DNA of 64,000 nt from Helicostylum pulchrum (GCA_025677825.1 JAIXMO010000003.1:124001-188000), one strand, 5' to 3'. Numbered from the stretch's first letter, positions 1 through 10,945 are shown. Notes: generated by a model not told the origin, from the letters alone. Made by a program: numbers and translations.

Positions 1-554
1 TAATGCGAACAAATAGTAACCAATATGTGACATTGGCAAAGTTACACCAGGTATCTGCCTTGTATTAATAATATAAAGTGTTTACTTTTTTTTTTTTACT
101 TTACCATGGGTAAAAATACTTGATCGTCTTCTGCTAAACCTCGTTTGACATGGTTCACCGATGCAGGCCAAATAACTTGACCTAAACTATACAATATTTT
201 TACACCTGCGTACAAGATCACACCCATACCAACGACCATAAGTACGGAAGCAGCAATGACACCTAAATCAAACCAGATACGCCAAAAGTTGGGTGCCCAG
301 TGAGTTATTCGGCTGAAAAACTTATTTAAACGCTGTGTGGTATATTTGACTTGGAATAGTTTGATGGACCATTGGTCTCGTTCCAGCGGCTCATCCACAA
401 TAATGGAGAAGGTGGGTAGGAGCGTCGAATGGCCTGGTTTTCGTTTATGCGCTGGCTCCTTTTTTCGTGTACTGACGATTTGTAGGATAAATACAATTAT
501 ATATAAAAAACACCACAGCAGTAAAAACTGCCCTATAATAGAAAATAAATCCAT
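1..554 (-). CDS. MBTPS2: Site-2 protease (MBTPS2/S2P) homologue, 5' part, cut by window edge
   Basis: Two exons are visible, 554-105 and 54 to beyond position 1, joined in phase 0 by a short intron (donor GTAAAGT). The first 152 residues hold a membrane segment at about 5-25, a cytosolic loop with the S2P-type stretch FQVKYTTQRLN, and a second membrane region at about 95-120. Exon 2 begins IPGVTLPMSHIGYYLFAL, which matches the conserved PG(V/I)xLP segment just before the catalytic HExxH helix of metazoan S2P. The catalytic motif itself lies outside the window. The family is a Golgi/ER intramembrane zinc metalloprotease that releases membrane-tethered transcription factors such as SREBP. The identification rests on the conserved N-terminal organisation, so it is good but not complete. 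Confidence 0.8.
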
Positions 555-1066
555 TTTTTTTTTCTTTTCTTAGAGAAACAGAAACAAAAACGTTTTTTTA
601 TTATTTTGGGCAACAGCTTATTTTTTTTTCGGGTTGTAAGGTGTGTGCGTAGGGGGGGCAACGGGATCAAGTGGCTCTTTTTTTTTAAAAAAAAAATGAC
701 TTTATCGATATCACTAAAAAGAGGTAAAGCAGCCCTTAAATCAAACATACCCTTATATCGAACAGTGAGACGAGATCATTGCAGTAGAAAAGAATTTTTT
801 TTTTTTAATTGATCACTTTTTTTTATTTGTTAAAGTTTCATTTTTATTTAAATATATAAAAGATACACATTAGCCTTTCCGAAAAGAAAATTTCCAAGAG
901 TAACCACGAGGAGGTTTGTATCTATGTACCCTCGCCTACAAAAAGAAAAAAGTACACACACATACCTTTCCCCCCGACAACTATGTTGCCCAGGTTTCCA
1001 GTAGTGTGAGCCAATTTCCCTGCTGTTAGTATGCCTCATGTTTTATTTTTTAAGTTACCCAAGTCA

Positions 1067-1146
1067 GAAAAATCTTGAGCCAAAAACCAAAAACCTTGGG
1101 TGAAAAAACCTTGAGTGAAAAAACCTTGAGCGAAAAACCTTGAAAC
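1067..1146 (+). repeat. Degenerate tandem repeat, about 16-bp unit
   Basis: The unit AACCTTGAGTGAAAAA (with G/A and T/C variants) recurs four to five times in a row. It is non-coding. Confidence 0.7.
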
Positions 1147-1598
1147 ACCAAATTTTAGAACTGCCAAACAAAGCCGAATGAAGGTGCAGGTGCAAGCACC
1201 GTCATATCTTGACCTGGGATGCGCTAATGCCTTGTCCCAGCGGCATGTACTAATGTTCCCGCAATAGTCCAGTAATACTAGAGTCCCGTACTCGGGTACG
1301 TGATAAAGACCGAATTCTTCCAGCCCTTTCCTGAGTCCAGGGGGAGGGATTTACTAGAGTTTTGACTGCTGTAGTCGTCCCTCGTCCGACAGCCTCTTTA
1401 CCTGGAAGGTTAATCGGATCAAAAGACCCTTATTCCTTTTCTCATGCTTCTCATCATATACTCTGCCCGTCACTAAAAGCTCATTACAAAGACTTCGTTC
1501 CGTATGGCATTTCATTCACTATTACTGAGAGATTTTCCAAAGGCCTAACCCTATCCTAACAGTGTCTTAAAGACAGAACTAAATACCTGGCTGCAAAG

Positions 1599-1677
1599 CC
1601 TCACATCAAAGGCCAGTACTTCAAAGGCCCTCACACCAAAGGCCCACACACCAAAGTCTTGCACCAAAAGTCTTGCT
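1599..1677 (+). repeat. Degenerate tandem repeat, CACACCAAAGGCC-type unit
   Basis: Units of about 15-18 bp of the form CACACCAAAGGCC and GCACCAAAAGTCTT follow each other. Together with the cluster at 1067-1146 this may mark the two ends of one decayed insert, which is inference. Confidence 0.6.
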
Positions 1678-1912
1678 CCGCAGTAAAGTTCCATTTCCAG
1701 AATGGCATTGCAGCCATTAACTGTTGAATTTAGAAAAAGAAAAAAAAAATTAATAAAAAATGTATGGTAAAAAAACTGGGGGTTTTTTTTATTGTACTTA
1801 CTTGTTTTTGAGAGAGAAAAGGAAAGAAAAGGAAAAAAAAAAAGGAGGGATGAAACCCTCCCTCTTTTTATACTTTTTTTGTGTCACTAAAAAAAACCCC
1901 CCACCCATTCAT

Positions 1913-2283
1913 ATAAAATCGAAACTGTCTAATTAACCATAGTAACAAATAGTATGGTTAGAAGCGCACGGAAAAGCTCTACATTTTCCAAATAATTTTA
2001 TTCTATTTACGCGTAATTTTATTAACAAGAAATAATGATTTTAAATAATTTTTGGTATCGTGACAAAGAGTTTTTTTTGGTATCGTGACAAAGAGTTTTT
2101 TTTGGTTTTTGCCATAAAAGTCAATTTGTGTGATCAAACTGAAACAGTTTTTTTGAATCGTTATTTCTTGTTAATAAAATTACGCGTAAATAGAATAAAA
2201 TTATTTGGAAAATGTAGAGCTTTTCCGTGCGCTTCTAACCATACTATTTGTTACTATAGTTAATTAAACAGTTTCGATTTTAT
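1913..2283. mobile_element. Foldback/MITE-like element with 128-bp terminal inverted repeats
   Basis: Positions 1913-2040 and 2156-2283 are inverted repeats of 128 bp that differ at only about three positions. The 115-bp spacer carries a direct duplication of a segment containing GGTATCGTGACAAAGAG. There is no coding capacity beyond chance frames. The arms are long relative to the element, as in foldback or palindromic MITEs. I could not find a convincing target-site duplication. Partial copies of the arm lie directly downstream at 2347-2468 and 2556-2636. Confidence 0.85.
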
Positions 2284-2346
2284 TGTTTCTTTAAAAATAC
2301 GCCTAGTTTCCGTAGTGAAAGCTAAAGTTTTTTTTAAAAAAAAACA

Positions 2347-2468
2347 GAGACTGTCTAACCAACCATAGTAAAAAATAGCATGGTTTGAGTCACATAAAAA
2401 CGCGCTACATTTTAAAGGGTATATTATCTTATTCACAAGTAGTTTTATTAACAAGAAATAACGATTTA
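2347..2468 (+). repeat. Diverged half-copy of the 1913-2283 element
   Basis: The segment runs from ACTGTCTAACCAACCATAG to AACAAGAAATAACGATT. It follows the left arm of the upstream element with substitutions and small indels, in the same orientation. The matching opposite arm is missing. Confidence 0.75.
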
Positions 2469-2555
2469 AAAAAAAAATCGTAATCTCGGGAAACGAAATA
2501 TTTTTTTACCATAACAGTAATATCATGCAAAAAAAAAATCAACTTTTACAAAACC

Positions 2556-2636
2556 ATAAAATATAAGAACTGTCTACTAAAACATAGTAACAAATAACAT
2601 AGTTGTACTCAAATAGAAACGCGCTACATTTTAAGG
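2556..2636 (+). repeat. Third, truncated copy of the element arm
   Basis: It starts with ATAAAATATAAGAACTGTCT and keeps AACATAGTAACAAATA and ACGCGCTACATTTTA, the outer two thirds of the arm. It is more diverged than the 1913-2283 pair. Confidence 0.65.
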
Positions 2637-2711
2637 TACTTCCACTAAGAAAAAGTCGTGGTTTTTTTTTTATACCACAACGGGTTCTTTTTTCTTTTTA
2701 AAAAATATACA

Positions 2712-3088
2712 ATGACTGAACATCATAATGAAGACGATGATCTTGCGCCTACTAAAACGACAAGCTATAAGCCAGGAGAAAAGAGAACGTTTTTGGGACT
2801 ATCAAACATTAGATGCCGGAAATGAGTCCCTGAATAAATGGAAGGAATTCCTCCGTCGCTGCAAGTATTCGTTTTTTTTATTTCAAGATAGTAAAACTGA
2901 AATGTTACACGTAAAAAAGGTGGTCCTCATGAGGTTTCTCGCAGAGTAGTTTTCTGTTACATACAATGTGTGTTTTTTTTGCATGTATGAAAGTATCAAT
3001 TTTCGAAGATCAGGTTATTGTTAAATATACTGCTCTCGAAGTGGAAGGTCGTACTGATGCTATGGTTCTAATAGACTGTTTTTTTACA
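2712..3088 (+). pseudogene. Rho GDP-dissociation inhibitor remnant
   Basis: An ATG at 2712 opens a frame reading SYKPGEKRT. The neighbouring frame then continues YQTLDAGNESLNKWKEFL, the hallmark N-terminal segment of RhoGDI, and LEVEGRTDAMVLID near 3037-3080 resembles the start of the immunoglobulin-like domain. A frameshift separates the first two pieces. The expected C-terminal domain (lipid-binding pocket, SYGP motif) is not found downstream, where the sequence is random. I read it as a truncated, decayed copy. It could be part of a gene I failed to splice, but the missing C-terminal half argues against that. Confidence 0.6.
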
Positions 3089-3382
3089 TGTGGGTGGTAA
3101 TGGTAGTAGGAACTAAAAGTTCAAAACTGCTTAAAACTACAAGTTGGGGCGACCAGTTCCTTAGCGATTTTCTTACCAATGCTGCCAGATACCATATAAA
3201 AAATGGGCTGTCTTAAACAACTGTTAGAATGATACATCTTGGGGTAGCAATGGCCTACAAAAACCTGTTTGGATAACGCCAGACGCTGTCAGATGCCCCC
3301 GGATGTCGTAGTGAGATGCCAGTATCAGATGTCGTAAGATAAACGATCTATCTCGCTCATTGAATCAGACCTTATTGAAGAA

Positions 3383-3408
3383 TCACCAAGGGTGGGAACC
3401 CTTGGTGA
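3383..3408. other. Perfect 11-bp stem with 4-nt loop
   Basis: An 11-nt arm TCACCAAGGGT (3383-3393) is followed by the loop GGGA and its exact complement at 3398-3408. It lies in non-coding sequence with nothing recognisable next to it. It may be a chance hairpin or a terminal piece of an unrecognised element. Confidence 0.7.
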
Positions 3409-3639
3409 GTTAAAAGGTCGTTTAAAGAACACTTTCTGCATACTTTCTGAATACAACATTAGTTCAAAGGTATGTTACTCTTTGCATTGCTTACTTTTTA
3501 AAAGAAGATAATCGCATTAAACTACCAAGTATATATATATGTAAATTGATCTTGAAGCTAACAGCGATATATGGATTCATTTATATAAAACTGATTTAAA
3601 TTATAGTACCGAACTCTACCCACTACGTTGAAAATCTAA

Positions 3640-4342
3640 AACTTCGAAAATGAACTAGCTGAGACAATAGAAGACAATGAAGTATTTTTTCTTGATGACG
3701 ATAGTAGCTTGGATGAGCGTATGTAAGTATTGTAAATCGTTTGCCCTTGAATTGGCAACAGTTAGTATTTTATTTGATTTCCTCAAAAAAATTAGGAATA
3801 TATCTTCTATCAACTTGAATGACGCTGTACCTGTATTTTTAAACAATGAAGAATACAAACAAATCAGGCAGTGGAGGAGAGTAAGTATAATATGCCACTT
3901 GCCAAAATACAAAGTATCATTTACTGATGGGTTTTTTTTAGTGTGTCTTAGATCATACATATTACTTCCCTCCCCAAACCACCACACCTATTGATAGTAT
4001 CGATGGTAGTGAACTAGGATTTATAGTAGAAAAAGTTTCGCTCGTGTTAAGATATATTTCCCCTTAAAGAAAAGCATAGTCTATAAATGGTAAATAATAA
4101 TAACCTCTTTAACTAACTGGAGGTCTACTAACTAATAAATAAATCAGGGAAAAGTCTTCGTTTATAAAAAGTAGTAGTGACAAAGAGCTCAGAAATGACA
4201 TTGTCTCGTATTACCGCAACAAAAAAACAGGATGCGGAGAAATCAAGAAAAATGATAACGTTCCTACTAAACTCCTCGAAGAGTATATACCCCAGTTAGA
4301 ACTAAATAAACGTTTGGAGTTAATCTTGATGCTATTGATATA
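3640..4342 (+). pseudogene. Unassigned multi-exon coding remnant
   Basis: Three segments join in one frame across good splice sites: 3640-3718 (donor GTATGT), 3762-3880 (donor GTAAGT, product includes INLNDAVPVFLNNEEYKQIR) and 3942-4067, which ends at TAA. A further open segment follows a CAG acceptor at about 4147-4342 (product includes EEYIPQLELNKRLELI). The composition is protein-like (acidic stretch EVFFLDDDSSLDEL, amphipathic segments). I find no ATG upstream of 3640, where a stop precedes the frame. I do not recognise the family. It may be a decayed transposon gene or an N-terminally lost host gene. Confidence 0.4.
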
Positions 4343-4958
4343 ATTAATTACTTTGAACAAAAATATCAAAAATTACACTAAATATAAAACACTCTTAATA
4401 CTACTCTTAAGCCGTTAACCCAACTCTCAAAAAACAATATATAATAATACATCAAACACAAAGCTATCAATAACTTATTTTTCTTAACCAACTGAACCTA
4501 TTTAAATTATAGAAATCAATCAAAATTTAAATAAAATGCCGATATTAGCTTCATTTTCTTATTGTTTTATTGTGTAAAAATTCCCTCCCTCCTTCACGTC
4601 AACTTACGCAGATGTTACACGGCCAGTGAACTCGTTCAGCTTTATAAATATTATTATGTTGAGCGACGACTGGTAGTTTTCTTATCAGATTACATGAAAG
4701 TAGTAGAAGTACATAGACGAATGTACTTTTTTTTTTCTCTTTTTCCTTATTATTTTTTAACATCGATATTTTAATGTCTCGTTGAGACCTTTTTTTTTCG
4801 ATTCAAAGATCGAACCGTTGAACATAGTGTCGCTATCTCCAGTCGTGAACAAGTTGTAATTATCGTCAAAGTTGCATGACCTCAGTTTTTCAAAACAAGT
4901 GGCCATATTTTTACAACCCAGCCATTTCTTTTTACCTTTTATTCTTTCTATTAAAACA
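4068..4958. other. AT-rich intergenic region before VPS28
   Basis: Apart from the open segment ending at 4342, no gene or repeat is recognisable. The last 100 bases hold pyrimidine tracts typical of the 5' flank of the following gene. Confidence 0.5.
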
Positions 4959-5978
4959 ATGGAATCACCAAACAGCTCGCAAGTGCCTCAATATGCACCC
5001 AACTACTTTACTAAATCGCAAGGTAAAATAAATAAGAAACCTTGCATTTATTACTTGCTTATTAAATCCTTTGACTTTGTTAGGAATCAATCTAGATGAA
5101 GTAAGACACAACCTTTTGTAACGAATTGAAAATGAGATTAACTAGATGAATAGGAAGTCAAATTATTTACAAATAATAAAGAGAGAGATAAATTCGACAA
5201 CATGGCCGATTTATATTCCATCATTGTGTTGATGGAACACATGGAAAAGGCTTTTATTCGAGATTCTATTACAGCAGACGAGTAAACTATGAAATGCTTG
5301 GAATATATATTAATATATGCTAAACTGTTCGGTGTTTTTTTTTATACGTACGTAGATATACTCCTCAGTGTGCTAACCTCATCGCGAAATATAAAACAAC
5401 CATGAACTTTTTGTCTGATTCTATTGTAGATCTTGAAACCTTTATGAATGACTATAAGGTAAAAAAAAGATAAAGAGAAAGATAACTAAACGCTTCTAAC
5501 AACTTTTTTTTCTAGTTGTCTTGTCCTGCTGCAGTGAATCGATTTAAAATTGGTGTACCAGCTACTTATGAACATGCTATCGGTGGTCACAAGAATGATG
5601 TAGGAAAATCTGCTAAATATATTGCAGAAAGTGTTTTGGTAAGATATTAAAAATAACGCCTACTTGTTACTATTCTAACTTTGTTGTGTTTAGCATTTTA
5701 TTACTGTGATGGATACACTTCGATTAAACCGATATGCAGTAGATGAATTACATCCTATTCTTGCGGATTTAATTCAATCGCTTAATAATGTACCTGGATT
5801 AACTGCTGATTTTGAAGGAAAACAAAAGGTACGACAGTGGTTAATTACATTACATTCTATGAAGGCAAGTGATGAAATTACAGAGGAACAAGCAAGACAA
5901 ATGCTTTTTGAAATGGATCAGTCTCACTCTGAGTTCCATCGATTACTTAGTGGAGATCACAAAGATAACTCATCATAA
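4959..5978 (+). CDS. VPS28: VPS28, ESCRT-I subunit
   Basis: Six exons give about 239 residues, the usual VPS28 length: 4959-5022, 5084-5100 (17 nt), 5154-5281, 5356-5458, 5516-5638 and 5694-5978. All phases agree. The N-terminal part reads EVKLFTNNKER...LYSIIVLMEHMEKAFIRDSI, the core that packs against VPS23 and VPS37. The C-terminal exon forms the four-helix domain (VDELHPILADLIQSLN...QVRQWLITLHSMKASDEI-like) that contacts ESCRT-II. The protein acts on endosomes in sorting ubiquitinated cargo into multivesicular bodies. The start at 4959 is the first ATG that splices in frame. The 3' end lies 124 bp from the convergent carnitine acetyltransferase. Confidence 0.93.
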
Positions 5979-6102
5979 TAAAGCTTTTTATACATGTATG
6001 TAAGAGGATTTGTTTATTATGACAAAATATATAAATGTATGCATATATATTTTTTTTTCTATATCTTACAGAAGGGAATATATATTATGATTCCTTTTTT
6101 TT

Positions 6103-8205
6103 TTACAACTTGGCTTGAGCAGGGACTTCAGTCATCAATAAGTCACGCATTTCATTACAAGCATCTTCAAGACATTGCTTGAATTGATGTGTACCACCAA
6201 TATATTTCTTACCAGCAACTTCAAGATCCTTAACACTAGCAATATTGAATTGAAGAGCACTACCCTTAATCATATAAGCACAACCGAAGCCATCGTTTAC
6301 AACTTGACCCCAACCGTAGCCATCAAAGTGTTCAGAAGATAATTGAGATGTGGAGAGGAACCAATGAGAAGAGTAAGCAAAAGCGGGATCGGTAAATAAT
6401 GCGGGCTTCTCTTCGCCGGTCTTTAAACTGTTCTTTAAACCGAACATGTGGCGATCGACACCATGACCATTTACTGCAGCAGCCATATATTGACCTTGAG
6501 ATTTAAGAGCAGCACGGAAAGTGGCAATCTTTTCACTGTCAGTGAGGTGAGGGTTTTCCATAGCTTTAACAAATGTAACAGATTCATCAGAGACAGAACG
6601 ACAAGTCTCGGTACGTCCACGTTGGAACTTTCTGGTTTGACCAGATTCATAAGTAGGACGAGAAGTACCAAACATTTTATAGTAAGCAAGTTGAATAGCC
6701 ATTTGAGCAAAACCATCAGGGGAACACTTGAATTTTTTAATCAAGTTCTTACCGAAAGATTGATAAGCAAGAACGGTCATTTCATGGTTTCCAACTAATT
6801 GTTCAAAATCCTTTTCAGCAACTTCAATAGCTTTTTCGATTTGACCGTTTAAAACAAATACAAGAGGTTCAGGTTGAGGAAGATCAGAGCGAATAGAGTT
6901 ATGACCGTGCTTGATAAGGTTTCTTGCAAGACTATGTTTAACAAGTTAGAAAAAAAAATTAGGGGTGTTTATGATGAATAAGAATTAATTCAATTTACCC
7001 GTCACACACATATTCATTCAAACGGCAAGTAGCTGTACCATCCATACAAGAATGCTATATTTTTCTTTTGTCAGCATAAAAAGTTACTTTACCCATTATT
7101 TGTATCACATTACCTCTCCCATAAAGCCGGCTCTACCATTTTCGTAAACAATAAATTGAAGGGGTTTATCAAAGTAACGGTTACGTCCATCTCCGTGCCA
7201 ACTAGCACGGCATAATTCATCTCTGGTTGAAGGTGCTAAATCGTCAAGACAAACGACAAATGATGATGTTTCAATCTTTTCCAAAATTTGTTTGTTGAGA
7301 GGATTAGCGGCTAATAATAATTCACGGTTCTAATAATACAATGAGTTAAAATGATAATTATAAAATAAAAACCAGGCACATATATACTTACATCAACCCA
7401 CTTATCACGGTTATCAGAGGTCAATACACCAACAGGGATACCCTTAATATCACCAGCTTGATCGATGATTCTTTCAAATTGATGTTGAAGTTCCTTGGTA
7501 CTAAGTTGAACACCCTTATGAACAGTATCAACAATATAAAACTTGTTCTTACGGATAACAATAATATGAGTATTCTTGAAGGGATCGTGAATCACAGCTA
7601 AGTCACTAGGCTTGTTGGCAACACGACAGTTATTAAACATATACTTGTAGGAATCCATACACATGGGTTCTCCTTTAGCAAACTCAGGTTCCAAAGTCTT
7701 TTCAACAACAGACTTTTTAAATTCAAGAGCGGCAGTAGTAATAGCAGCAGCACGTTCAGCAGGAATCTTGCGAAATTTATCGTCCTTGTAGGCAAAGAAA
7801 TATGAGACATAGACAACAACGGGATCACGGTAACCCATATAAGCTTGGTCATTCCACCATTCTTCCATCCAGTTGACAACACTGGGATCTTGGGCACGAG
7901 CGACTAAACGCTGTTGCAATTGTTGTCCTAAACCACCGGGTGCTTCAAAGTCCTTGACTGCTTGCTCGGTACGCTTGTATTCCTCTGGGCTCACAACGGC
8001 GTGTACGCTCTTGAGATACTTTTGAAGAGTTTCTGAAAGGGCAGGAACTGGTAATTTAGGGAGATTGGTTTGGTAACGAAGCATGGGTCCAGCAGCGTTA
8101 ACGTCGACAGGTGTCTTGGGTGTCTACAGAGTAAGGCTTTTCTTGTTAGTTTTATACGATAAAAGCACATAGTAAAAAAAAGGAAACTAAACTTACAGGT
8201 GCCAT
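6103..8205 (-). CDS. Carnitine O-acetyltransferase, peroxisomal-type C-terminus
   Basis: Five exons code for about 613 residues: 8205-8197 (9 nt), 8123-7392, 7329-7114, 7054-6999 and 6931-6103. The choline/carnitine acyltransferase fold is evident throughout. The catalytic histidine is in GE-HSCMDGT at about residue 320, immediately after an exon junction, and the STS substrate motif lies near residue 531. The enzyme moves acetyl units between CoA and carnitine so they can pass between peroxisome, cytosol and mitochondria. The C-terminus AKL is a peroxisomal targeting signal type 1. The ATG exon encodes only MAP and has no evident mitochondrial presequence. A downstream Met (MLRYQTNLP) could serve as an alternative start. 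No frameshift was seen. Confidence 0.93.
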
Positions 8206-9249
8206 TTTTTTTTTCTGTATAATTATGTGTAAATAAAAAAGGGAGAAGAAAAATAAAAAAGAAAATAAAAATTGGGGTGGGGTTAATAAATATTTTGCGG
8301 GGTATTTTAAACTGTCAGCATAAATGTTGAAATAAAAGTTTTAACTTCATTCGCCAGGGAGTTTCGAGCTAATTACAATATTCTGCTTTAGTCATACTTT
8401 TTTTTCAGTAACACCTTATTTTCTGCTTTTAGTCATAATTTAAGACAATAACTATTTTCCCTGTGAATCTTTTGCAATAAAAAATCAACAAACGTATATA
8501 TCTTTTCTTTGTTACATAAATATTTATAAATAGGAAAAAAAAAAGGGAGGGGGATGGGGCGCTAAAAGTGAGCTAAAAGATAACAACAACAATTGTTGTA
8601 TTACTGTACATGTACAAATTAAATTAAAAGGCAGTTGAAGGGGTAATACCCAGTATGCATTTTTTTTTCTTTTGTTCCAGATGAAGCAACATATTTTATT
8701 TCGTTTTTGTTTCAGTTAAAGTAGACACTTGATATTATACGAGTTCACCGGGTTTAAATTTTGAATACGATCTCGAAATAAAGTTACTAGATCATGTACA
8801 GTGCTTCCAGTCTCAATTGGTCAACTTTTTAAAAATTTGGTCACCTAAAGATGAAAATCATTTGGTCAAAAAGTATTACAGGTTAGATGGGTAATTTATT
8901 TATGCACTTGGGAAAAGTATTGAGCATAATTTTGTATGTTTTTTAGTAGCACTTGCTCACAGGCATCCATCATTCGAGAGGCAAGTATTTCATTGTTCTG
9001 AAGCTTTTTCTAAAAGGAATCATGCATTATTAGTTAAATAACCTGTATGAAACAAACAGTAAATAAATTACATCACTAAATAGACGCCCTATTTTATCGC
9101 AGACATTTATATCATTTTTTTTTCGGCACGCGTCTTTTTTTTTTCTTTCTTCTTCACTTATTTCTTTGCTTTTTTTTTTTATGTTTTCGTTTTGCTCGTT
9201 TTTGTTTTTGTACGAACTGATACGGCTCTTCTTAGAGTAACAGCCATCT
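8206..9249. other. AT-rich intergenic region, no gene seen
   Basis: The stretch holds homopolymer tracts and short palindromes (ACAATTGT, GTACATGTAC). No coding frame has protein-like composition. The minus-strand open frame at 9030-9290 is low complexity. Confidence 0.5.
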
Positions 9250-9339
9250 TTGAAGGTAAGTGAAAAAGTAATATGGTACGCTTTTTTCAATCGACCGTGT
9301 AAATTGACTGTGCATCAAGGATTTCCCCTAATATTATTG

Positions 9340-9705
9340 TATAAATTGGCCAACAAATATTATGATTCTCAAGATAGTGAATATGAAAAGCTCATAGAAT
9401 CGATAAATAATAAAGTGCCAGCTTTACTGTTAATTCAAACCATCGAGAACGCTCGATCAAGAGCTGGCACTTTGAAAAGAAAGTATCTGGAGATCGATGA
9501 GACGGATGTCACAACAACAGCCACAACAACAGCAGAATCATCATCCCAAAAAATACAATCCCTCTCTTCCTTATCCTACTAAAAAGGCATGACGATTTTA
9601 GAAGAGTTCAAACAAGCACGAATAGCAAAAGGCCTCACAAAAATGGATTGGGTAACATGTCTTGCTGAAGGCAAAAAAAAAAAGGATTTGCTCAACTATA
9701 TATGA
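9340..9705 (+). pseudogene. C-terminal fragment of a PD-(D/E)XK-like repeat family gene
   Basis: The frame reads DSEYEKLIESINNK, TIENARSRAGTLKRKYLEIDETD, then a stop (SY-stop) at about 9580, and continues in frame as KGMTILEEFKQARIAKGLTK...WVTCLAEGKKK before the final TGA at 9703. The same segments occur in the copy at 11,778-12,554 (DSEYERLIELINND and KRKYLEIDETD), so this is a paralogous relic lacking the nuclease-like core. The upstream reading frame (from 9250) is unrelated to the other copy. Confidence 0.65.
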
Positions 9706-9796
9706 CGTTAAAGGGTTATTGGGTAATTTTTTTATTGTATAAAACCTATATATATATTTAAATGCTGGTCTTAATGATACTATTTTTCGTCTTTAG

Positions 9797-9990
9797 TTTG
9801 GTAATAACCATCTCAAACGTATTCTACCAATAAATCCGAAGTACATGAAGGTTGCAAGAATAAGAATGCGTATTCTAGAAATTTTAGAAGAAAACCTTAG
9901 GCATTGTGGCTCTTTTCCTTGGCAGAGATTACAAGCAGCTAATACAAGTACTTCCTACTGTTCTGGCAAAGGTATTTTCTGGCTCTGGTA
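9797..9990 (+). other. Exon-like open segment of unknown origin
   Basis: After a CTTTAG acceptor the frame reads FGNNHLKRILPINPKYMK and continues with MRILEILEENLRHCGSF. The composition is protein-like, but there is no partner exon with a start and no family I recognise. It may be another piece of the transposon graveyard. Confidence 0.3.
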
Positions 9991-10365
9991 CAACTGTTAA
10001 GGTGTGTTTGGATTAGAATGAGACAAAATATTAAACGGGGGAGGCTTTTGTCGAATCATCCGAAAAAATGATAAACGACTTTTAAAAAATAGAAATGTCA
10101 CAGCGTTTTTTTTTTTTGAACTTCCTCGCGCAAAACAGGTGCAAACAAGTGTAAACAAGACGTAAAAATGATGAAATAAATCACATGAGGAAGCCACTAT
10201 CTATTTTATCAGCCCAAAATGTCATTTTTTTAGAATAGGTAGATAAATCACTTTTCTTCCTCTTTATCTTCATTACAATTCATACCCAGTAAGTATTTTT
10301 TTATGTGTATTTTTTTGAGGGAGAATATATCTTAAATATGCATTTATTATTCTTAGCATTTTTGG

Positions 10366-10395
10366 TTTCTTTATGTCCGTACAAAAGGACACGGT
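10366..10395 (-). repeat. Short copy of dispersed repeat core
   Basis: On the minus strand it reads GTGTCCTTTTGTACGGACAT followed by AAAG, matching the core of the repeats at 18,402, 39,191 and 46,571. The flanks do not align. Confidence 0.55.
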
Positions 10396-10714
10396 TTTTC
10401 CCAAAGCTACTGCCAGACATAAGCTAACGCAAGGCTGCGAGCTGCTTCTTTTTTCCAGTTCTTATCACATGTTAAAATTGTTTAAAAGCAATTTCACAAG
10501 AGAAATATTACGACGCCTTAATTAAAAAGGTATGTGTAAACCCAAAAAAATGTCACAGACTTGCTTTTTGGTTGGCTCTAATACAGACGTACCTTAGTTT
10601 TCTCATGCAGTGCTTCACTTACTTGGGTCAATTATGCTCCTTGGTATACCTTCATGGTATTGAAAGTAATTTTGACTTCTATAAGCAATATTTCAGAAAT
10701 GCATGGATGATCTT

Positions 10715-10945
10715 TATATTTGCTTGACCTCCATCTTCAAGAAGTTGATGTTAACCCAGCAGTATTTTCTTTAAAGCCAAAGGTACATACGCTCCACCAC
10801 TTGCTAGAGGATATTGAACGGTTCGGTCTTGCTCTCCAATATGAAACAGAAAGCCCACTGAGCAATTTAATAAGGTTATTATAGAGCATCTTTCCATGAC
10901 TAACAGACAGTATACGTCTTGGGATGTTGCCGCTCTCTTTGGCTC
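10715..10945 (+). pseudogene. Fragment of a fungal transposon-associated protein
   Basis: Two frames together read PKVHTLHHLLEDIERFGLAL and QYETES, then [20 protein letters not shown] after a frameshift. In fungi this combination (HxLxHLxxDIxRFGPAxxxxTE ... NRxxxSRDxA) is a widespread multi-copy protein family that travels with DNA transposons. I make that link from memory of the motif, so the family name is not certain. The piece has no start and runs directly into the kinase fragment. Confidence 0.5.

Larger units (their letters stand above)
555..1912. other. Gene-poor stretch with degenerate tandem repeats
   Basis: I see no supportable gene here. The stretch has a T8/A9 palindrome near 680-696 and two small tandem-repeat clusters (annotated separately). 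Between the clusters, roughly 1150-1560, the sequence is less AT-rich than its surroundings, which suggests an old inserted element, but I found no terminal repeat or coding frame that identifies it. Confidence 0.5.

Noticed and set aside
9030..9290. 86-codon minus-strand frame rich in Lys, Glu and Ser
   Set aside because: It is low complexity generated by A-rich sequence, with no similarity or splice context.
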